From Streptomyces sp. MNU76 (GTDB lineage Bacteria; Actinomycetota; Actinomycetes; Streptomycetales; Streptomycetaceae), in assembly GCF_020982545.1 (NCBI RefSeq), contig NZ_JAJKLK010000001.1, forward strand, positions 1,178,001 through 1,242,000: a stretch of 64,000 bases of DNA, in the 5' to 3' direction. The notes below the pieces were generated by a model that did no database searches, was not told the origin of the DNA, and worked only from the letters and a program-made list of their open reading frames with translations. A program made the position numbers and the translations under genes. How positions within the stretch are numbered: position 1 is the first letter of the stretch; every line of letters starts with the position of its first letter. Of this stretch, positions 10,132 through 18,542 are shown piece after piece.

Positions 10132-10415
10132 GTGCTTCCCGCCCCCTGCACGAGTCTGCGGTGCAGTGCCTGTGGATGGATCGACAAGAACTCGCGCAAG
10201 AGCCAAGCCGGGTTCGTCTGTTCCTCCTGCGGCTTCACCCGCAAGGCCGACACCAACGCCAGTATCAACATCGCGGCAGGGCAGGGCGGGATCCCCCGCC
10301 CCCGGCGCACAGCCGGTGTCGGAGGGACGACACCGCCCACCAAGCGGCCGAGCGTCCGTGAACCTCAGCCCATATGGGTTGGAATCCCCCTCTTCTAAGA
10401 GGGGAGGATGTCAAC
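10132..10415 (+). mobile_element. 3' relic of an IS605/IS1341-type element: TnpB zinc ribbon plus right end
   Basis: The translated sequence contains only the C-terminal part of a TnpB nuclease: a four-cysteine zinc ribbon (CSACG...FVCSSCG) and the RuvC-III motif KADTNASINIA, ending at a TAA at 10396-10398. The RuvC-I and RuvC-II parts and all of TnpA are missing. The right-end hairpin CCCCTCTT-CT-AAGAGGGG (10387-10404) and the following GGATGTCAA match the subterminal palindrome and cleavage region seen at right ends of this group. In TnpB systems the guide (omega/reRNA) spans this 3' end, so an RNA relic may also be present. Confidence 0.75.
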
Positions 10416-10547
10416 CAGCATCAGAAGTCTCATACCGCCGACTCTGCCCGCAGGGCGGCCGCCACGGCACGGAACTGCTTTCAGGAGATCGCGGTCAGGA
10501 GATCCGCGCTCAGGAGCCCCACCGGGCCCCGAGGCGCGGATCCGCCG

Positions 10548-11153
10548 TCAACGGCCCAGCGGCGGCGTGTACTTGTATCCGACCCGCCGGACCGTCTGGA
10601 TCGCCTGACGGAACTCCGCGCCGAGCTTGCGGCGCAGCCGGGCGATGTGCACGTCGACGGTCCGCCCGTCGCCCACATGCCCGTAGCCCCACACCGTGGT
10701 GACCAACTGGTCCCGGGTGTGCACCCGGTTGGGGTGCGCGACCAGATGGGCGAGGAGTTCGAACTCCAGGTAGGTGAGGTCGAGCGGCCGCCCGTCGACA
10801 CGCGCGGTGCGCTGCGCGGTGTCGACGTGGACCAGTTCGTCCCCGACCTCGACGGAGGCGGAGGCGGTGTCGTCCGCGACCGCGAACGGCAGTACCGGCG
10901 GCTGCTGGTCGGCCGGCAGCAGCACCAGGTAGCCGACCATCGGCGGCCGGCCCGGCAGCGTGGGCAGGGTGTGCTGGGGCGCGGGCAGCCAGGTGGCGCC
11001 CGGGGGCAGGAAGTCGGTGATGTCCACGACCTCGTCCCGGCCCACGGCACGCAGCCGGTGGCGTGGCGCGGGCCCGGGGAGGGACGGCCACGGGGCGGAG
11101 CCCGACGCGGCGGTCAGCGGGGTGGCGGTCGACAGAGAACGGGTGTTCGCCAT
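10548..11153 (-). CDS. glnRII: OmpR-type orphan regulator, GlnRII-like
   Basis: A 201-residue protein whose last 90 residues form an OmpR winged helix (LDLTYLEFELLAHLVAHPNR, GRTVDVHIARLRRKLG, VRRVGYKY). The N-terminal half is a short, Pro-rich region without a recognisable phosphoacceptor Asp, as in atypical regulators. It lies just downstream of glnII on the same strand. In S. coelicolor GlnRII (SCO2213) sits in the same neighbourhood and binds promoters shared with GlnR, including glnA and glnII. The assignment rests on domain type plus location. A strong terminator separates it from glnII, so it should have its own promoter. Confidence 0.8.
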   Translation of the reverse strand: MANTRSLSTATPLTAASGSAPWPSLPGPAPRHRLRAVGRDEVVDITDFLPPGATWLPAPQHTLPTLPGRPPMVGYLVLLPADQQPPVLPFAVADDTASASVEVGDELVHVDTAQRTARVDGRPLDLTYLEFELLAHLVAHPNRVHTRDQLVTTVWGYGHVGDGRTVDVHIARLRRKLGAEFRQAIQTVRRVGYKYTPPLGR

Positions 11154-11494
11154 GAGAGGTCAGCTCTTTCGCGCGAGAAGTTCGTCCGGGAGACCTCGGC
11201 GACCGAGTTCGTGGTCGGGGACCCGCCGAGGGACGTACGTCGTTCCGCGCCGACCGAAGGCCGGGGTGTACGGCTTTAGAGAGCCGGCGCGTTCATCGCG
11301 CGGCAACACACCCGGTCGAAGTCGTGGTGCTGACGGGAAGGCCAGAAGGGCTCGAGGTCATGGCGACCCGTCGCCCGTCGGTTCTGGAAGCTGGCCATGG
11401 CCCCATTGAAGCAGACACACGCCCGTCGCAGGAGCCTCCTCTCACTGCTTGGACGCTTCATGCCCCCACGGGCGCACGCCCCACCGACAACGCC
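11154..11494. other. Intergenic region upstream of glnRII
   Basis: About 340 bases between the glnRII start and the glnII terminator. I see no convincing gene, no clear four-box GlnR site and no repeat copy. It presumably holds the glnRII promoter. Confidence 0.4.
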
Positions 11495-11527
11495 GGAGGG
11501 CGCCCACCATGACGGTGGGCGCCCTCC
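11495..11527 (-). terminator. glnII terminator
   Basis: A perfect 14-bp stem (GGAGGGCGCCCACC / GGTGGGCGCCCTCC) with loop ATGAC, ending 18 bases from the glnII stop codon at 11545. There is no U-tract, as is usual for Streptomyces terminators. Confidence 0.85.
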
Positions 11528-11544
11528 AGGAGCAGCGGGGTGGA

Positions 11545-12576
11545 TCAGACCTGGCCGGCCTTGTCGAGCGCGGTGCAGCAGGTGTCGACGATCAGGCGCG
11601 TCACGACGTACGGGTCGACGTTGGCGTTCGGACGGCGGTCCTCGATGTAGCCCTTGCCGTCCTTCTCGACCTGCCACGGGATACGGACCGAGGCACCGCG
11701 GTTGGAGACGCCGTAGGAGTACTCGTTCCACGGGGCGGTCTCGTGCAGACCGGTCAGACGGTCGTCGATGCCGGCGCCGTAGTTCTTGACGTGGTCGAGC
11801 GGCTTCGAGCCCTCGCCCAGCGACTCGCACGCGGTGATGATCGCGTCGTAGCCCTCGCGCATCGCCTTCGTGGAGAAGTTGGTGTGCGCACCGGCGCCGT
11901 TCCAGTCACCCTTGGCCGGCTTGGGGTCGAGGGTGGCCGCGACGTCGAAGTCCTCGGCGGTGCGGTAGAGCAGCCAACGGGCCACCCACAGCTGGTCGGC
12001 GACCTCCAGCGGCGCCAGCGGACCGACCTGGAACTCCCACTGGCCGGGCATGACCTCGGCGTTGATGCCGGAGATGCCGAGACCGGCGGCCAGGCAGTTC
12101 TCCAGGTGGGCCTCGACGATGTCACGGCCGAAGATCTCGTCGGCGCCGACACCGCAGTAGTAGCCGCCCTGGGGGGCCGGGAAGCCGCCCTTGGGGAAGC
12201 CGAGCGGGGTGCCGTCCTGGAAGAACGTGTACTCCTGCTCGATGCCGAAGATCGGCTCCTGCGAGGCGAACTTCTCGGCGACCTCACGCAGCGCGGCACG
12301 GGTGTTGGACTCGTGCGGCGTCATGTCGATGTTGAGGACCTCGCAGAGCACGAGGACGTCGTCGCCGCCGCGGATCGGGTCCGGGCAGGTGAAGACCGGC
12401 TGCAGCACACGGTCCGAGGAGTGCCCCTCGGCCTGGTTGGTGGAGGACCCGTCGAAGCCCCAGATCGGCAGCGCGTCCAGACCGGCGGGCTCACCCGCGA
12501 TGATCTTGGTCTTGGAGCGGAGCTTGGCCGTCGGCTCGGTGCCGTCGATCCAGATGTACTCAGCCTTGAAGGTCAC
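11545..12576 (-). CDS. glnII: Glutamine synthetase type II (eukaryote-like)
   Basis: The 343-residue protein starts VTFKAEYIWIDG at GTG 12576, with AAGGA nine bases upstream; the longer open frame to 12690 lacks a ribosome site and family homology. It has the GSII signatures DGSSTNQAEG, GIEQEYTFF, NAEVMPGQWEFQVGP, WNGAGAHTNFST and RGASVRIP, and its length equals the family norm. The enzyme condenses glutamate, ammonia and ATP to glutamine in the cytoplasm. It is heat-labile and not adenylylated, unlike GlnA. Streptomyces carries both types. Transcription is expected to depend on GlnR; phased boxes lie about 100 bases upstream. Confidence 0.97.
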   Translation of the reverse strand: MTFKAEYIWIDGTEPTAKLRSKTKIIAGEPAGLDALPIWGFDGSSTNQAEGHSSDRVLQPVFTCPDPIRGGDDVLVLCEVLNIDMTPHESNTRAALREVAEKFASQEPIFGIEQEYTFFQDGTPLGFPKGGFPAPQGGYYCGVGADEIFGRDIVEAHLENCLAAGLGISGINAEVMPGQWEFQVGPLAPLEVADQLWVARWLLYRTAEDFDVAATLDPKPAKGDWNGAGAHTNFSTKAMREGYDAIITACESLGEGSKPLDHVKNYGAGIDDRLTGLHETAPWNEYSYGVSNRGASVRIPWQVEKDGKGYIEDRRPNANVDPYVVTRLIVDTCCTALDKAGQV

Positions 12577-12677
12577 GGGACACATCCTTCGGGGTGGGTC
12601 ACTAGGCGCATGTGCGGGTGCTGCGGCGCTGCGGCACTGAAACGCCGCGCTGATGCCGGGCAGCCTGTCAACCTGCG

Positions 12678-12715
12678 ATTTCCCGATCATTGCTCGAATG
12701 TGAACCCCGTGTTAC
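12678..12715 (-). promoter_or_regulatory. Candidate GlnR operator of glnII
   Basis: Read on the minus strand, four 5-bp boxes occur at exact 11-nt phase: GTAAC-n6-TTCAC-n6-GCAAT-n6-GAAAT. The first and last fit the GlnR consensus (gTnAC / GnAAC-like) well and the middle two are weaker. The phase equals that of the glnA operator in this window. Distance to the start codon is about 100 bases. Confidence 0.65.
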
Positions 12716-12912
12716 CTGGTGACTCTGTGGCGCGATTCACGCCCCGGCGCGCCCGGCCGGCCCGGACCCGGCAGGTCCCGGTGGACGCGCTGTTCGTGCA
12801 CGCGCGGGTGGCCGGGCGCCGCTGCGCGCGGTGCCCGGCCACCCCGGACGGCGATCGCCTGCCCTTCACCTCACCGTAACGAGCGGGTCCGCCCCGCCGG
12901 TCCGGTCCCGGG

Positions 12913-13611
12913 TCACCCCACCTTCTCGATCAGCGCGCGGCGGATCAGGAACTTGCCGGGTTCCCGGACCTGTTCGAAGGCCGCGTTGTTCAGCAGGACA
13001 CAACTGCCGGAGACCGAGGTGACCTCCACGGTGGTGGACTTGTTGTTGTCCAGGTTGGTCACCCGCAGCTTCGTGCCCGCCGGGAACTCGTTGCTGGACG
13101 CGGCCGGGGTGCCGCCCTCGCCGGAGAGAGTGACGGTGGAGCCGTTGCAGACCTGCTCGCCGGCCCCGGCGTTCCCCGTGTCCCCGGCGTCCGCGCCGCC
13201 CGCACCGCCGGCGTTGCCCGCGGCCTCGTCGCCCTGGGGGTCCTGAGCCGACCCCCCGGTCTCCGCGGCCGGCGCGGACGGCTGTGCGGGCTGCGCGGCC
13301 TGGGAGCCCTGAGCCGACTCCCCGACGACGCAGTCCGACGCGCCCTGCTGGACCTTGATCTGGGCGATGACCGCCTCGCGGTTGGCGATCCGGGCCGCCG
13401 ACTGGGCGTCGGGGTTCGCCTTCTGGTCCGCGATGAACCGCTCGTTGTTGCCGAGGGCGGTGGCCAGCCCCTGGCAGACACTGGAATCCGCCGCGGACTG
13501 TGCCGCGTTCGACGTGGCCGCCATGGCGAAGGCCCCGCCTCCCGCCACCGCCGCCGCGGTCACGAAGAGGGCGACCTTCTTCTTCGTGCTGAGCGTTCTC
13601 CTACGCGACAT
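12913..13611 (-). CDS. Secreted protein with Gly/Ala-rich linker, function unknown
   Basis: ATG 13611 has AGGAGG six bases upstream and gives a 232-residue protein; the longer frame to 13701 lacks such a site. A signal peptide (KKVALFVTAAAVAGGGAFAM) is followed by a helical segment (SVCQGLATALGNNERFIADQ onward). A low-complexity linker rich in Gln, Ala, Gly and Asp comes next, then a C-terminal domain of about 70 residues with three cysteines overall (VCNGSTVTLSG, SGSCVLLNN). The layout of signal, helical stretch, low-complexity linker and cysteine-containing domain resembles the DUF1996 protein 3 kb away. The product is probably extracellular or cell-wall associated. No family was recognised. 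Confidence 0.7.
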   Translation of the reverse strand: MSRRRTLSTKKKVALFVTAAAVAGGGAFAMAATSNAAQSAADSSVCQGLATALGNNERFIADQKANPDAQSAARIANREAVIAQIKVQQGASDCVVGESAQGSQAAQPAQPSAPAAETGGSAQDPQGDEAAGNAGGAGGADAGDTGNAGAGEQVCNGSTVTLSGEGGTPAASSNEFPAGTKLRVTNLDNNKSTTVEVTSVSGSCVLLNNAAFEQVREPGKFLIRRALIEKVG

Positions 13612-13770
13612 GCGCGCCTCCTGTTCCCGGTGGACCGTCGTCGAGTCACCGGATCGGACGAGTACGCCGCTATGTACGAGATCCCGAACGAAGCTACTCA
13701 ACGGTCACAGCGAACTCTCAAGTAACGCATGTCACACGGCGGTTGAGGGCCCGGCTGCCGGAACCGCCCG

Positions 13771-14130
13771 CTACCTGGACAGGGCGTCCCGTACCGCGTC
13801 GTCCGTGCGGGCCACCACCGCGGTGCCGTCGTCCGCGGTGATGATCGGCCGCTGGATGAGCTTGGGGTGCTCGGCGAGCGCCCTGACCCACCGGTCGCGC
13901 GTCCCGGCGTCCCGGGCCCACTCCTTGAGGCCGAGTTCCTTGGCGGCGGCCTCCTGGGTACGGGTGATGTCCCACGGTTCGAGCCCGAGCCGGTCGAGCA
14001 CGGCACGGATCTCGTCCTCGCTCGGGACGTCCTCCAGATAGCGGCGGACGGTGTAGTCCGCGCCCTCGGCGTCGAGCAGGCTGATCGCGCTGCGGCACTT
14101 GGAACAGGCCGGGTTGATCCAGATCTCCAT
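13771..14130 (-). CDS. ArsC/Spx-family thioredoxin-fold protein
   Basis: A 119-residue protein beginning MEIWINPACSKCRSAISLL, an ArsC-type glutaredoxin-like fold with Cys9 and Cys12 at the active-site loop. The motif PKLIQRPIITADDGTAVVAR is the conserved cis-Pro region of the family. ATG 14130 is preferred to TTG 14148 because it starts at the first beta strand. Members near this sequence are annotated as arsenate reductases, but no arsB or arsR neighbour exists here. A general thiol-redox or uncharacterised ArsC-like role is equally possible. Confidence 0.85.
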   Translation of the reverse strand: MEIWINPACSKCRSAISLLDAEGADYTVRRYLEDVPSEDEIRAVLDRLGLEPWDITRTQEAAAKELGLKEWARDAGTRDRWVRALAEHPKLIQRPIITADDGTAVVARTDDAVRDALSR

Positions 14131-14306
14131 GCCGACCACCGTAGCCAACGGGGCCCGAAAACCCGTGTCTCACCCCTGTCACAGGACCCGTCAGATCCCT
14201 TCTGGCCAGGGGCGATTGTCAGTGGGGGGTAGTAAAATAGAAGCAGTGTTCGAGGGTTGCCGACGGGGGATCTCCGGCGGCGCCCAGACCGCGACAGGAG
14301 GATGTC

Positions 14307-14621
14307 TTGCCCGCTGCCGCACTGAAGTCGAAGCCGCTGCCCACCCAGTCCACCGTCCAGCACCCCGTTCTGCTCGACCTGCCCTACGAGCCGGTGGTGA
14401 AGCACACGCTGCCGCCGGGCCGGCCGCGCGATTGGTACATCACCCACAACCGGCGGCTGAAGGCCATGCGCCTCGCGATCGCCCTGCTCGACTCCGGTGT
14501 CTACATGCCGAACCAGGCGCGCAACGAGACGATCCGGAGCACGGCGGAGGTCATCGGGGTGCACCCGCCGTCGGACATCACGTGCCACATGGTGCGGGCG
14601 CTGATGCGCTACAGCCGCTGA
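14307..14621 (+). CDS. Small conserved protein of unknown function
   Basis: A 104-residue basic protein starting with TTG 14307; AGGAGG lies five bases upstream, which settles the start. It has no signal peptide or membrane segment. A central, probably helical block (HNRRLKAMRLAIALLDSGVY) is followed by NETIRSTAEVIGVHPPSDIT, which could be a short DNA-binding-like helical pair. A strong terminator follows the stop at once. The upstream 14214-14300 region is unusually A/T-rich (GTAGTAAAATAGAAGCAG), probably a strong promoter. I know no function for such proteins. Confidence 0.8.
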   Translation: MPAAALKSKPLPTQSTVQHPVLLDLPYEPVVKHTLPPGRPRDWYITHNRRLKAMRLAIALLDSGVYMPNQARNETIRSTAEVIGVHPPSDITCHMVRALMRYSR

Positions 14622-14635
14622 GGCTGAGCAAAAAG

Positions 14636-14674
14636 GGGCGATCTCCGGCCGCCAGGGTTGGCCGGAGATCGCCC
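14636..14674 (+). terminator. Rho-independent-type terminator after 14307-14621
   Basis: A 15-bp perfect stem (GGGCGATCTCCGGCC / GGCCGGAGATCGCCC) around a 9-base loop, starting 15 bases after the stop codon. AAAAA precedes the stem. Confidence 0.85.
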
Positions 14675-14813
14675 TAGTCCTGCCCGCCCGGGGTCCATAC
14701 GATGCGGTCGCCCCTCGGTCTTCACAGCTGCTTCACATGTTGCCGCTTCAAGGATCGCGGGGTCCTCGCGCATGCCTCTTGGCATGTGCATGACTATGAT
14801 CGGAGAACCCCCC

Positions 14814-15461
14814 ATGGTTCGTGGTCTCCTCCTGGGCGGCGCCGTAGCCGCTCTCTTCGCCAGTGCGCTACCCGCGCAGGCCGAGTCCCCCTTCGAGGAC
14901 CCGCCCCCGGACAAGATCGTCATCAAGGTCGCCACGGTGAACGGCTCCGGCTGTCCCCAGGGCACGGCCGCGGTCGCCGTCGCGCCGGACAACACGGCGT
15001 TCACGGTGACCTACAGCGACTACCTGGCCCAGGTGGGCGGCGGCGCGCCGTCCACCGCGTTCCGCAAGAACTGCCAGCTCAACCTGATCGTCCATGTGCC
15101 CGGCGGCTTCACCTACGCCATCGCCAGCGTCGACTACCGCGGCTTCGCCTCGCTCCAGCGCGGCGCGAGCGGGGTGGAGAAGGCCTCGTACTACTTCCAG
15201 GGGTCCCCCGACACGGCGTCCCGGACCCACACGTTCAACGGCCCCTACGAGGACAACTGGCAGGCCACGGACGAGACCGACTGGGCCCAACTGGTGTGGG
15301 CGCCCTGTGGTGTCGAGCGGAACTTCAACATCAACACGGAGCTGCGGGTCAACCGGGGGACGTCGCCGGCGGGCAGCACGAGCTTCATGACGATGGACTC
15401 GACGGACGGGGACATCAGCACGATCTATCACCTGGCCTGGAAGGAGTGCCCCGGCAAGTGA
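14814..15461 (+). CDS. Secreted DUF4360-domain protein
   Basis: A 215-residue protein. ATG 14814 has GGAG eight bases upstream and gives a clean signal peptide (MVRGLLLGGAVAALFASALP, cleavage after AQA). The mature part has DUF4360 features: NGSGCPQGTAAVAVAPDNTA, TVTYSDYLAQVG, FRKNCQLNLIVHVPGGFTYA and a terminal cysteine motif WKECPGK. Four cysteines could make two disulphides. DUF4360 proteins are small secreted beta-rich proteins of fungi and actinomycetes with no defined activity. The gene converges on the winged-helix gene across a copy of the palindromic repeat. Confidence 0.88.
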   Translation: MVRGLLLGGAVAALFASALPAQAESPFEDPPPDKIVIKVATVNGSGCPQGTAAVAVAPDNTAFTVTYSDYLAQVGGGAPSTAFRKNCQLNLIVHVPGGFTYAIASVDYRGFASLQRGASGVEKASYYFQGSPDTASRTHTFNGPYEDNWQATDETDWAQLVWAPCGVERNFNINTELRVNRGTSPAGSTSFMTMDSTDGDISTIYHLAWKECPGK

Positions 15462-15538
15462 GCCGTGGTGCCGGGTGCGCCTCTCTCCGGGGGCACCCGG
15501 CGCTCGGGTCGGTCTTTCGCCCGCGGGCCGACGGGGCG

Positions 15539-15685
15539 TCTCGCGCAGTTCCCCGTGCCCCTGAAAGACCAGGCCCTGCGGGCCTGGAAGCGTCGGCCGG
15601 GGCCGGCTGAGAGAAGATGGCCGGGGCGGGGCTGAAAGCACGGGGCGCAGCCCCTGCCTTCAAGGGCGCGGGGAACTGCGCGAGC
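15539..15685. repeat. GGGGAACTGCGCGA palindromic repeat, copy 2
   Basis: Left arm TCTCGCGCAGTTCCCCGTGC (15541-15560) and right arm GGGCGCGGGGAACTGCGCGA (15664-15683) bracket about 100 bases. The inner sequence includes GGGGCGCAGCCCCTG, itself a small hairpin seen in other copies. It sits between the convergent ends of the DUF4360 gene and the winged-helix gene. Confidence 0.85.
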
Positions 15686-15694
15686 AACCACGAA

Positions 15695-16959
15695 TCACCC
15701 GCCCCGCCGACGAATCACCCGCCCCCGCCGACGAATCACGCGCCCCTGAGTCATGAGGCGCCCGGCACCCCACGCGCCGCCCACCAGCTCCTTCTCCAAG
15801 GGCGTCCGGAACCGAGGCGTGACCCGGGTGTCACCCAACCACCCGCGAGCCGCGCAGCCTCCTCGCGGATCCTCTCCTCGGCCTCCCGCCCCACCCCGTC
15901 CTTGTCCAGCAACCGCCACACGACCTCCCTGTCCGCCCGCTGGGCCCACCCGCCCACCACCCGGCCGTTCCACCACACCGTCGGGCCGACGTTGCCGCTG
16001 TAGTCGAAGAGGGCGGGCCGCATCCCGGGGTCGAGGTACCAGTCGCGTTCGCGCCACCCCATGGCCGTCGGGTCGAGCGCCGGGAGCAGCGCGGCCCACG
16101 GCTCGCCGGAGTCGGTGACCGGCTCCTCGTCCTCGGCGGTCACGAACCCCGTGCCCTCGTCCAGGGTCACGGCCCGCGCCCCGATCGCCGCCAGCGCCCG
16201 CCGCACCTCGGTGACACGCCACCCCGTCCACCACTTGAGGTCCGCCTCCGTCGCCGGGCCGCAGGCCGCCAACCACCGGCCCAGCAGGGCCGCCTGGGCC
16301 TCGGCCACGTCCAGCTCGGGGTGCGCGGGGGCCACGGCCCAACGGAACCGGCTCGACGTCCAGGAGCCGAGCGGCCGTCCCCGGACGACCCTGCCCTCCA
16401 CGCCCAGCACCCTGAGCAGCCGGGTCGAGACGGTGTGCGTCCCCTCGTAGCTCTTGCCCGCCGCGTACACGAACCGCTCCCGCAACCTTGGCTCGTCCTC
16501 GGCGAGTTCGGACGCCGTGGCCTGGCCCCGGCGGGCCAGCGCGGTCAGCGCCGACTCCTGGACGTCCTTCAGCCAGGCCGCGTCGGGGGCCCCGGCCGCC
16601 GCCATGTCCTTCAGCAGTGCGGCCCTCTCCCGCGCGGCGACCGTGAGACCGGTCGAGGCGTGCACCACGGCGGTCAGCTCCGTGGGGAACACGAAGACGG
16701 TGTGCCGCATGCCGTGCATCCGGACGAGCGTCCGGTCCGTGTAGAGCGCCCGCTCGGTCTCGGTCACCGTCCGCGTGGCGTCGGCGAGCCGTGCGCCCAC
16801 GGCCAGGAACACGGTCGCGGGATCCGAGCCGTGCAGTGCGACGAGCGTGTCGGAGACCTCCTCGGGACCCGCCGACCGTACTGATCCGGCCAACCGCTGC
16901 CGCAGCCCCAACCGCACGCGCCGCTCGCCCACTCCGATGTACCGCCGTACGTCACCCAT
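15695..16959 (-). pseudogene. Winged-helix YcaQ/AlkX-like (HTH_42) protein, frameshifted near its end
   Basis: This is an HTH_42 (DUF1006) family protein of about 400 residues. It runs from MGDVRRYIGVGERRVRLGLR through HGMRHTVFVFP, the repeated winged-helix regions (RGQATASELAED; GPATEADLKWWTG) and the C-terminal region with ALDPTAMGWRERDWYLDP. E. coli YcaQ in this family is a DNA glycosylase acting on interstrand crosslinks. Near 15832 the frame shifts: one extra G restores AGWLGDTRVTPRFRTPLEKE, the expected ending, and the frame then runs to 15695. ATG 16959 has GGAGG nine bases upstream; ATG 16968 is an alternative. It is probably functional in the organism. Confidence 0.8.
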
Positions 16960-17048
16960 GCCGGCCATCCTCCCGGACCCCACTGACAATCGGGGCCCAC
17001 CGAAGGCCCCGCACGACCGTGTGACACGGCCCCTCCCCGGCCCTTTCC

Positions 17049-18005
17049 CTACGCGTACCGTTCCAGCACCCCGCTCACATACGCCTCCAGCCGCGCCGCC
17101 AGTACATCCGGCGTCAGATCCGTCCGGCCCAGCTCCCGCCAGGGCCCCGCCAGCTTCTCCGCGTCGGGCGCGTACCCGAGGGCGTCCAGCAGCAGCCAGT
17201 ACAGGTGGTCCCGGTCCTGGGACAGCCGGCGCCCACCGCGCGCCTCGTACCGCGTACGGAACCCCAGCCCGTACTCGGCGCCGTACAACAACGCCACGGT
17301 CGTCGAGCAGTGCGCCACATCCAGATCCGCCGGCCCCCACGAGGTCTCCACCCAGTCCACGACCCCGCCGATCCGCAGTTCCCCGTGCCCACCCGCGCCC
17401 GCGCCCGCACCCGTGAACAGCACGTTCCCCGGATGGAAGTCCCGGTGCAGGAAACACCCCTCGTACGCGGGAGCCTCCCGCCGGATCACGTCCACGGCCC
17501 GTTCCCACAGCGAGCCCCCGGGCGTGGTAACCCGGTCGGGCGAGGTCCAGGCCTGGTAGGTGCGAGGCCGTTCGTCGGGTACGACCGCGTGGATCCGGGC
17601 GAGCTGTCCGCCGAGCAGGTCCAGCCGCTCCTCCAGGTCCGCGTCCTCCGCCACCCGCACGGACCCCGGCAGCAGGGACATCAACAGCGAGGGGTGGTCG
17701 GTGAGTTCGGCCGTCGGGTCGACGGCGTGCAGGACGGGTGTGGGGATGTCGTCGTACGGGGCGAGCAGGGTGAGTATCTCGGCCTCGCGGCTCAACAGCC
17801 CCGGCGCGTGCCGTCGGAAGAACGGTTTCACGAACGACCGCAGGACGAGATCCGTCCCGTCGTCGAGGGTCAGCCGACGCATCCGCGACGTCCAACCTCC
17901 GCGCAGATCGGTCCAGTTCCGTACGGCGCGGCCCTCGGGGAGCTGTTTCGCCACCCACGCACGGGTCGCCGCCCACTCCTGACCGTCGAAATCATCGAAT
18001 GCCAT
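17049..18005 (-). CDS. Aminoglycoside phosphotransferase (APH)-fold kinase
   Basis: A 318-residue protein. The catalytic loop CFLHRDFHPGNVLF has the HxDxxxxN signature and VVDWVETSWGPADLDVAH is the metal-binding DxD/W region, both of the APH family. The N-terminal lobe holds GGWTSRMRRLTLDDG and the LVLRSFVK lysine. APH-fold enzymes phosphorylate antibiotics, choline or other small alcohols, and many actinomycete members are of unknown substrate. A glycine-alanine stretch (GAGAGAGG) interrupts the loop after the catalytic segment. No resistance or biosynthetic gene is adjacent, so calling it a resistance gene would be unsafe. ATG 18005 matches the domain start but has no clear ribosome site. 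Confidence 0.88.
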   Translation of the reverse strand: MAFDDFDGQEWAATRAWVAKQLPEGRAVRNWTDLRGGWTSRMRRLTLDDGTDLVLRSFVKPFFRRHAPGLLSREAEILTLLAPYDDIPTPVLHAVDPTAELTDHPSLLMSLLPGSVRVAEDADLEERLDLLGGQLARIHAVVPDERPRTYQAWTSPDRVTTPGGSLWERAVDVIRREAPAYEGCFLHRDFHPGNVLFTGAGAGAGGHGELRIGGVVDWVETSWGPADLDVAHCSTTVALLYGAEYGLGFRTRYEARGGRRLSQDRDHLYWLLLDALGYAPDAEKLAGPWRELGRTDLTPDVLAARLEAYVSGVLERYA

Positions 18006-18228
18006 GGAGTCAGCATCCCCGAGGATCCCCCAGGCCCCCAGGCCCCAGGACTCCCCGAGGACCCCCGATAAATGGGATGCCCGCGCACCCGTCACGCGAG
18101 CATCCTGGAACCGCGGAGCGAAGGCCCCCGGAACACCGGGCCCGTGCACGAGGGGCACCACTTTCCGGCCCCGGGGCCACTTTTCCCCGCACAGTCATCA
18201 CCCACGCCACGCCCCGAGGAGGCCCGTC

Positions 18229-18522
18229 ATGGGCACCTTGATCCTGTCGGCGACCGTGGTCCTGGTCGTCATGGGTTTCTCCAACCAAGTCCTCTGGCTG
18301 GCCGCTGTCGCCCTGCTCTACCTGTACGTCCGCTACGGCCGCACGGGGGGAGGCTCGGCGACGTCCTCGCCGGGCCCCCCGGTGGGCGGCGGCGCGGCCC
18401 AGCCCTCCTCCTACCGCGCGTACCGCGATCGCCGTGACCAGCAGGCGAAGTGGGAGCGCCGCTACCGCCGGGAACGGCCTTTCGAGACCCGTCGGCAGGA
18501 GCGCGACAAGAGCAACAAGTGA
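18229..18522 (+). CDS. Small membrane protein with charged tail
   Basis: 97 residues, ATG 18229 with GAGGAGG seven bases upstream. Residues 2-37 form one long or two short membrane helices (LILSATVVLVVMGFSNQVLW and LAAVALLYLYVRY). The rest is a Gly/Ser linker and a very basic cytoplasmic tail (RDRRDQQAKWERRYRRERPF) rich in Arg, Lys and Glu. No family with a function is known to me. The gene is divergent from the APH-fold gene and converges on pspAB. Confidence 0.75.
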   Translation: MGTLILSATVVLVVMGFSNQVLWLAAVALLYLYVRYGRTGGGSATSSPGPPVGGGAAQPSSYRAYRDRRDQQAKWERRYRRERPFETRRQERDKSNK

Positions 18523-18542
18523 CGGCGTCCCCGGGGTCGGGG

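Noticed and set aside
13771..14130. Arsenic resistance operon
   Set aside because: Only a lone ArsC-like protein; no arsR, arsB or acr3 nearby.
17049..18005. Aminoglycoside resistance gene
   Set aside because: The fold is APH-like but the family is broad and there is no resistance or biosynthetic context; substrate left open.
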